Below are positions 12,701 through 18,700 of a DNA stretch of 21,717 bases, piece after piece. The stretch covers positions 1 through 21,717 of the forward strand of contig CAIYYQ010000435.1 of the NCBI GenBank assembly GCA_903930505.1, written 5' to 3'. The DNA is from Methanobacteriota archaeon (GTDB lineage Archaea > Thermoplasmatota > E2 > DHVEG-1). Under the pieces are notes generated by a model that saw only the letters and a program-made list of their open reading frames with translations, searched no databases and was not told the origin of the DNA. A program made the position numbers and the translations under genes. Numbering within the stretch: position 1 is the first letter of the stretch; the number at the start of each line of letters is the position of its first letter.

Positions 12701-15700
12701 CTGTTCCGTCTGGTGTTACCGGTGCAACCGATGAATATAAAGTTGATGTCAGTGATGATTACGGTATTGAAGTCTGGTGTAAAAACCAAAATACTGGTTC
12801 GTATGATTTTTTAGAAGAATTCTTTACCGCTGGATATCATAACGTTTCTATCCCTTCAGATTGTATCGGCAATGCAGGTTCCACAGTTTCCATGATATTT
12901 ATTCTGAAAGGAGAACCAGGCTACGGGTACCCATATTTTTACGAAGATAAAATGAAATGGAGTGTCACAAACATTACGGTTGTTGATGAAAGCAGCTATA
13001 GCAACAATGGGTTACGACAGGGAGATGCAGAGCAAACCGATAATGGATACTTTGGGAAAGGATTCAGTTTTGATGGAGATGGGGATTACATCAGTGTTGG
13101 TGATATTTTTGATGCAACACAAGATTTCAGCATAAGTGTTTGGATAAAACCTTTAGTAAATGGTGAGTATCAAGCAATAGCAATACAAGCGCCGAGTACT
13201 AACGGTGGAAATCCTTGGGCTGGCTTATATCTTATGGGTACAGATCAAGTTGCTTTTGGTACTGGTGATAGTTATGTACTCTCAGATATGACGCTTTCAA
13301 CAGGAATATATTATCACATTGTTGGCGTTACGCATGGTGATACTGGGTATATTTATATTAACGGAACAGAGCAAAAATCAGGTGAATGTTTAATAGAGTC
13401 GGAAGATGGGAATCTGAACATAGGACGAAAGGGCGATAAAGATATGAACTATTTCAATGGAATCATTGACGAAGCCTTTATCTTTAATCGTGCTTTAAAT
13501 TCGTCAGAAATTCAATCCCTCTATAATGCCTCAGCTACGCAATACCAGCATAACTTCACAGGTCTATCTGATGGAACACACAACCTTACCGGATACGCAG
13601 TTGATCGTGCGGGGAATAAAAATCAGACTGAGACGCGGAATGTTACCGTGGATACTATAGCACCAGCCATCCAGTTTGTTGATCCAACCCCAGCAAACGG
13701 CTCCACGCATGGGCGAGATTATATCAATGTGAGTATCTCATCAAGTGATGCAAATCAGCATTATGTATTTACTAGTTTTAACGATGATCTTCGCTTCTGG
13801 ATGCGGATGGATGATGTCGACGGCAGTGGAAACCCTCAGGATATCAGCGGATATGAAAATCATGGAACTAAAGAGGGAGACGCAGTACAAACCGACAATG
13901 GATACTATGGTAAAGCGTTCACCTATGATGGCGATGGAGATGCGATCAATCTCACTAGCGCCCCCGAAAACAGAGTAACAGTCTCTGCTTGGTTTAAAAC
14001 AACTGAAAATGGAACTATCTATGGAGAAGGACAAACAACAGGTGAATATTATTTAAAAATATATACGAGTGGTTCTAACATCTCCGCTAGCAGACATTTT
14101 GGGTCTGGAGAATGGCAAAATCTTACTGCATCAGTAAATGCAAACAACAACCAGTGGCATCATGTCGTGTTCACGGCAAACACTACGGATTATCTGTTAT
14201 TTTTTGATGGAAGCATTGTTGCATCGACAACTCTCCAATGGTTCGTTGGTGAGCCGATTGGACTTGATGCTGCCATTGGGAATGTCAACCAAAACGGTGT
14301 CAACTCCTACTTTACTGGTTCCATTGATGATGTCATCATCTTTAGTCGTAGTTTAGACTCTACAGAAATCGGTGCACTCTACAATGCATCTGTTACACAA
14401 TACCAACATAACTTCACCGGTCTCCCGGATGGCAACTACACGTTCACCGGGTACGCAAATGATCGTGCAGGAAACAAAAACCAGACAGAGACCCGCTGGC
14501 AGGACATCAGCCGTGTCCCTATCGTCGTCACCAACACGACAACCGGTATAGGAGCAACCAATGCCACCCTTAACGGATATCTCAATTACAGTGGAGGGGA
14601 ATCATGCTCCGTGAAATTTGAATACTGGAGGATGCAGCCGCATATCTTCTACACATCGAGCAGCGACGGGGGAATCTCCAAGAATTCAGCGACATATGCA
14701 GGCGCCAGAACCTCGGCGACCGGGACCGTAACTGCAAGTTCCACTACTTTTGAGATCGGTCAGTCGTATAGCAGTTTAACAGCATATACGATAAGACGAG
14801 GGTTCGTGTTTTTTGACAGCAGCTCCATCCCTGCTGCTGCCACGATCAATGATGCAACCATCGCCCTATACGGATCAAGCGATCAGTCTACCTCCGCAGA
14901 TTTTGATATCACGGTCCAGAACGGGCAATCCACTTACCCGCATGACCCCTTAGAAACAGGGGACTACGACATGAACCATTATACGGGGGATGGCGGAAGT
15001 ATAAACACCGCTGGTTTTACCACCAGCGGATATAACACCATCACATTAAATGCAGATGCGTTGTTATACTGGATTACAATGGGTGGGACGACGAAACTCT
15101 GCCTGCGGAGCTCCCGGGATATCAATGGGAATTCGCCAGGAAGCGGCATGCAGAATAAAAACGAGTACGTCGCGGTGTACGCAAACGAGCAAGGAACCGG
15201 ATACCAGCCGAAACTTACTGTGAACTATTCTCTTTTCACTGATACGCAAACCAAATCAGAGGGTGACGAGTTTTCCCAGGATGTGACCGAGCTGGATAGC
15301 GGGATGCTGTACCAATATCGTGCCTACGCAGAAAACTCGCATGGGAATGACTACGGCGACATCTTTACCTTCCTCACCAAACCTCAACCACCAAGCACAT
15401 TTACCGCATCAGCATACGACAACAGTCGGATTAATCTCTCATGGACTCCTGGCTCTGGAGCAAACACCACCTACATCGAACGCAACACCACTGCATCGTG
15501 GCCATGGGGTCAAGGAAGATTTATCTACAATGGAACAGAGACCTCATGTCAAGATTCTGATGGGTTGACTCCTGGTGTCCAATACTACTACCGTGCATGG
15601 TCGTTTACCACGTGGACATATGATTCAACAACGTTGAATCAATGGTCTGAGACGAATACCAGTGCGACCACCAATGCTAGCGCCTACAACAAGGAGATAT

Positions 15701-18700
15701 TGAATATGTCCTGGGCGACCTATTCTCTTGATATAAATGCCACCGGGAATGTTCTCTGTGGATATGTGTCAAACACCATGATTCAGACATCAATCGACAC
15801 AGACTGGCATTATGTTGTTCTCACCTACGATGGATCAGTAGGAACCATGAGCCTTTACAAAGACGGGGAACTCGCAAGCACTGCATCAGCTGGTAGCATC
15901 AGTTATCCAACACAAATCCCAAATCTCATCGCAGGAAAATCACTCAGTGGAAATCTTGATGAACTCCGCATATCCAGCACCGCGCGCACTGGATCATGGA
16001 TTAATACCGCATATCAAAACACCTACGACCCTGAAAGCTTCGCAACATTTGGAAGCGAAACAGGAATTCTTTCCGCCTGGATGTACCGCAAGAAGATCAC
16101 CATTAATCACAATTTGGTGAATGGAACCCTTACAAACTTCCCGGTTCTGATTTACAACGCATCTGATACTGATCTGAAAAACAATGCACAACCAACAGGG
16201 AACGACATCATCTTCATGAACACCTCAGTGGACTGGACGACAGGAACCTGGAGAGATAAACTGGATCATGAAATCGAAAAATACGATAGCAGCACAGGGG
16301 AACTTGTTGCCTGGGTACGTATACCAACACTGTCATCAACCACCGATACGGAGATTTACATGTACTACAACAACTCCCTATGTACGACAAATAGGGAAAA
16401 TCCAAGCGGCGTCTGGGATAGTAATTATGTGATGGTGCAACATCTGAATAATCCAACCGGTTCCCCGATACTGGATTCGACGAGTAATAATAATGATGGA
16501 ACAAAACAGGGGGATGCTGCACTGAGCAGTTCTGGAAAAATAGATGGGGCGTATAGTTTAGACGGAACAGGTGATTATATTAATATAAGTTCTTCTGCAT
16601 CTATAGATTTTTCACAGGGGACAAATTACACATATTTCTTCTGGACAAAACCAAGTCAAATTACTACAGGTACACTTCTCTCACATGGTCTTTGTGATTC
16701 AAGTGGAGTGTCAATAAGTATCTATGAAGGAAATATCGTGATAAAAGAAGGATATATTCCTGGTGAAATAACGATGAATGCCCATGTCAGCTCCGGTGTA
16801 TGGAGTAATGTAGCAGTGGTGCTCGAAATAAATACGCCACCGCACTTTTATACTGTAAGATGTTATATAAATGGTACGTTAGTTGATTCAAATACACTCG
16901 ATATCTATTCTAGTTCAGAACAGAGTGCTATAGGGGCCTGGTACGATGCCGGCGGTGGTGGCTTCACTGACTTCTTCAATGGAACCATTGACGAAGTCCG
17001 CCTTTCAAACATGGTACGAAATAGCAGTTGGATCAATACAAGCTACAACACCATGAACGACACCAGGAATTTCACAAGCTTCAGCGCACAAGAAATCAAG
17101 AATGTTGCTCCAGAGTTCAGTGGTCCAAACCCAAGTGATGGCGCCGCTGAGCAGAATCTTTATCCAGCGCTTTCAGTAAATATTCAGGATGCAAACGCTG
17201 ATTCCCTGGATATTACGTGGATGTCAAACAGTTCAGGAACCTGGCAGCAGTTTGGCAGTGTTCGGTCCAGTGCGACAAACCAGTTCGGCTACGCCAGTGT
17301 TGGGAGTGATTCAGTGCCATGTGTTGGAGTAATGAGAGGGAACAATTTCACCTGCCCTGCGAATGGAACCGCAGCGAATATCTATGCATATACCTCTTGC
17401 TCTGTAGTGGATCCGGACCGAGCAGGACTTAAATGCGCCCTTTATTATGCTTCAACTAATACCTTGCTTGCAAATACCCAAGAAATAGTAAAAGAATCAT
17501 CAAGTACAGGATGGGATTCATTCACATTCGGCAGCCCGCCAATGCTCACTGCAGGAACCGCATACTACATTGTTCTCTGGGCTGCCGGAAATATAGATAC
17601 AGCATGGGTAACCATTGCTTCTGATACAATGGCTGGATGTTCACGAGGTGCATACCAAGAAATAGAATACGGTGAATTCCCTAATCCCTGGAGCCCAACA
17701 ACAGAAGACAATATCTACTCCCTATACTGCACCTATACGACATCCAGCGTTTCCAATGGAACATACTCTATGGACAACCTGAACTTCTCATCACCAGGTA
17801 CGAAATACTATTGGAGTGTGAACGCGACCGATGGAAGTCTATGGGAAAATACAACCTACAGCCTTACGACGGAAGGGATCGGTTTCGGTAGCGCAACGGT
17901 GTATGAATCAGCAACGACCAATTATAATTTTGTTACTCGATTAGACAGCACCCATGTTGTCGCCGTCTATACAGATGGAGGGAACTCGAATAAGGGGACT
18001 GCGGTTGTGGGAACCATCTCTGAGAATAGTATTAGTTTCGGAACACCGATCGTATTCAACAACGCGGCTACAAGCCCGGAGTCTGTTACCGCGCTGGATA
18101 GCACCCATGTCGTCATCGCGTATCGGAACAGTGACTCTCCGTATTACGGTTTGGCGATTGTTGGGACAGTGACAGGAAATAGTATTAGTTTTGGCGATGC
18201 AGTGGTATTTCACGGAGATAGTTTATTAAATTTGGGTGTTTCTGTTGCTGCACTCGATAGTACGCATATCGTCATTGCCTCTATCAATGTTACAGGATAT
18301 GGTTTGGCAATTGTCGGAACGGTTTCTGGGAATAGTATTAGTTTCGGCAGTGAGACTATGTTCGCCCGCATCAGCTGCCTTTCTGTCACGATGCTTGATT
18401 CTACCCATGTCGTCATCGCGTATAACAATATTACTTCTCCTCAACATGGTGCTGTGATTGTCGGCACGGTTTCAGGAAACAGTATTAGTTTCGGGAGCGA
18501 GGCAGCATTCAACTCAGTAGCAACCAGTTATATTTCTGTTGCTGCGTTGGATACGTCTCATGTCGTGATCGCGTATCGGAACGATACCAGTCCTAATAAT
18601 GGAACGTCGGTTGTCGGCACCGTTTCCGGGAGTAGTATTAGCTATGGTGCTCTGCACACGTTCAACGCGGCAAGCACCCAATTTGTTTCTGTTACCGCGC

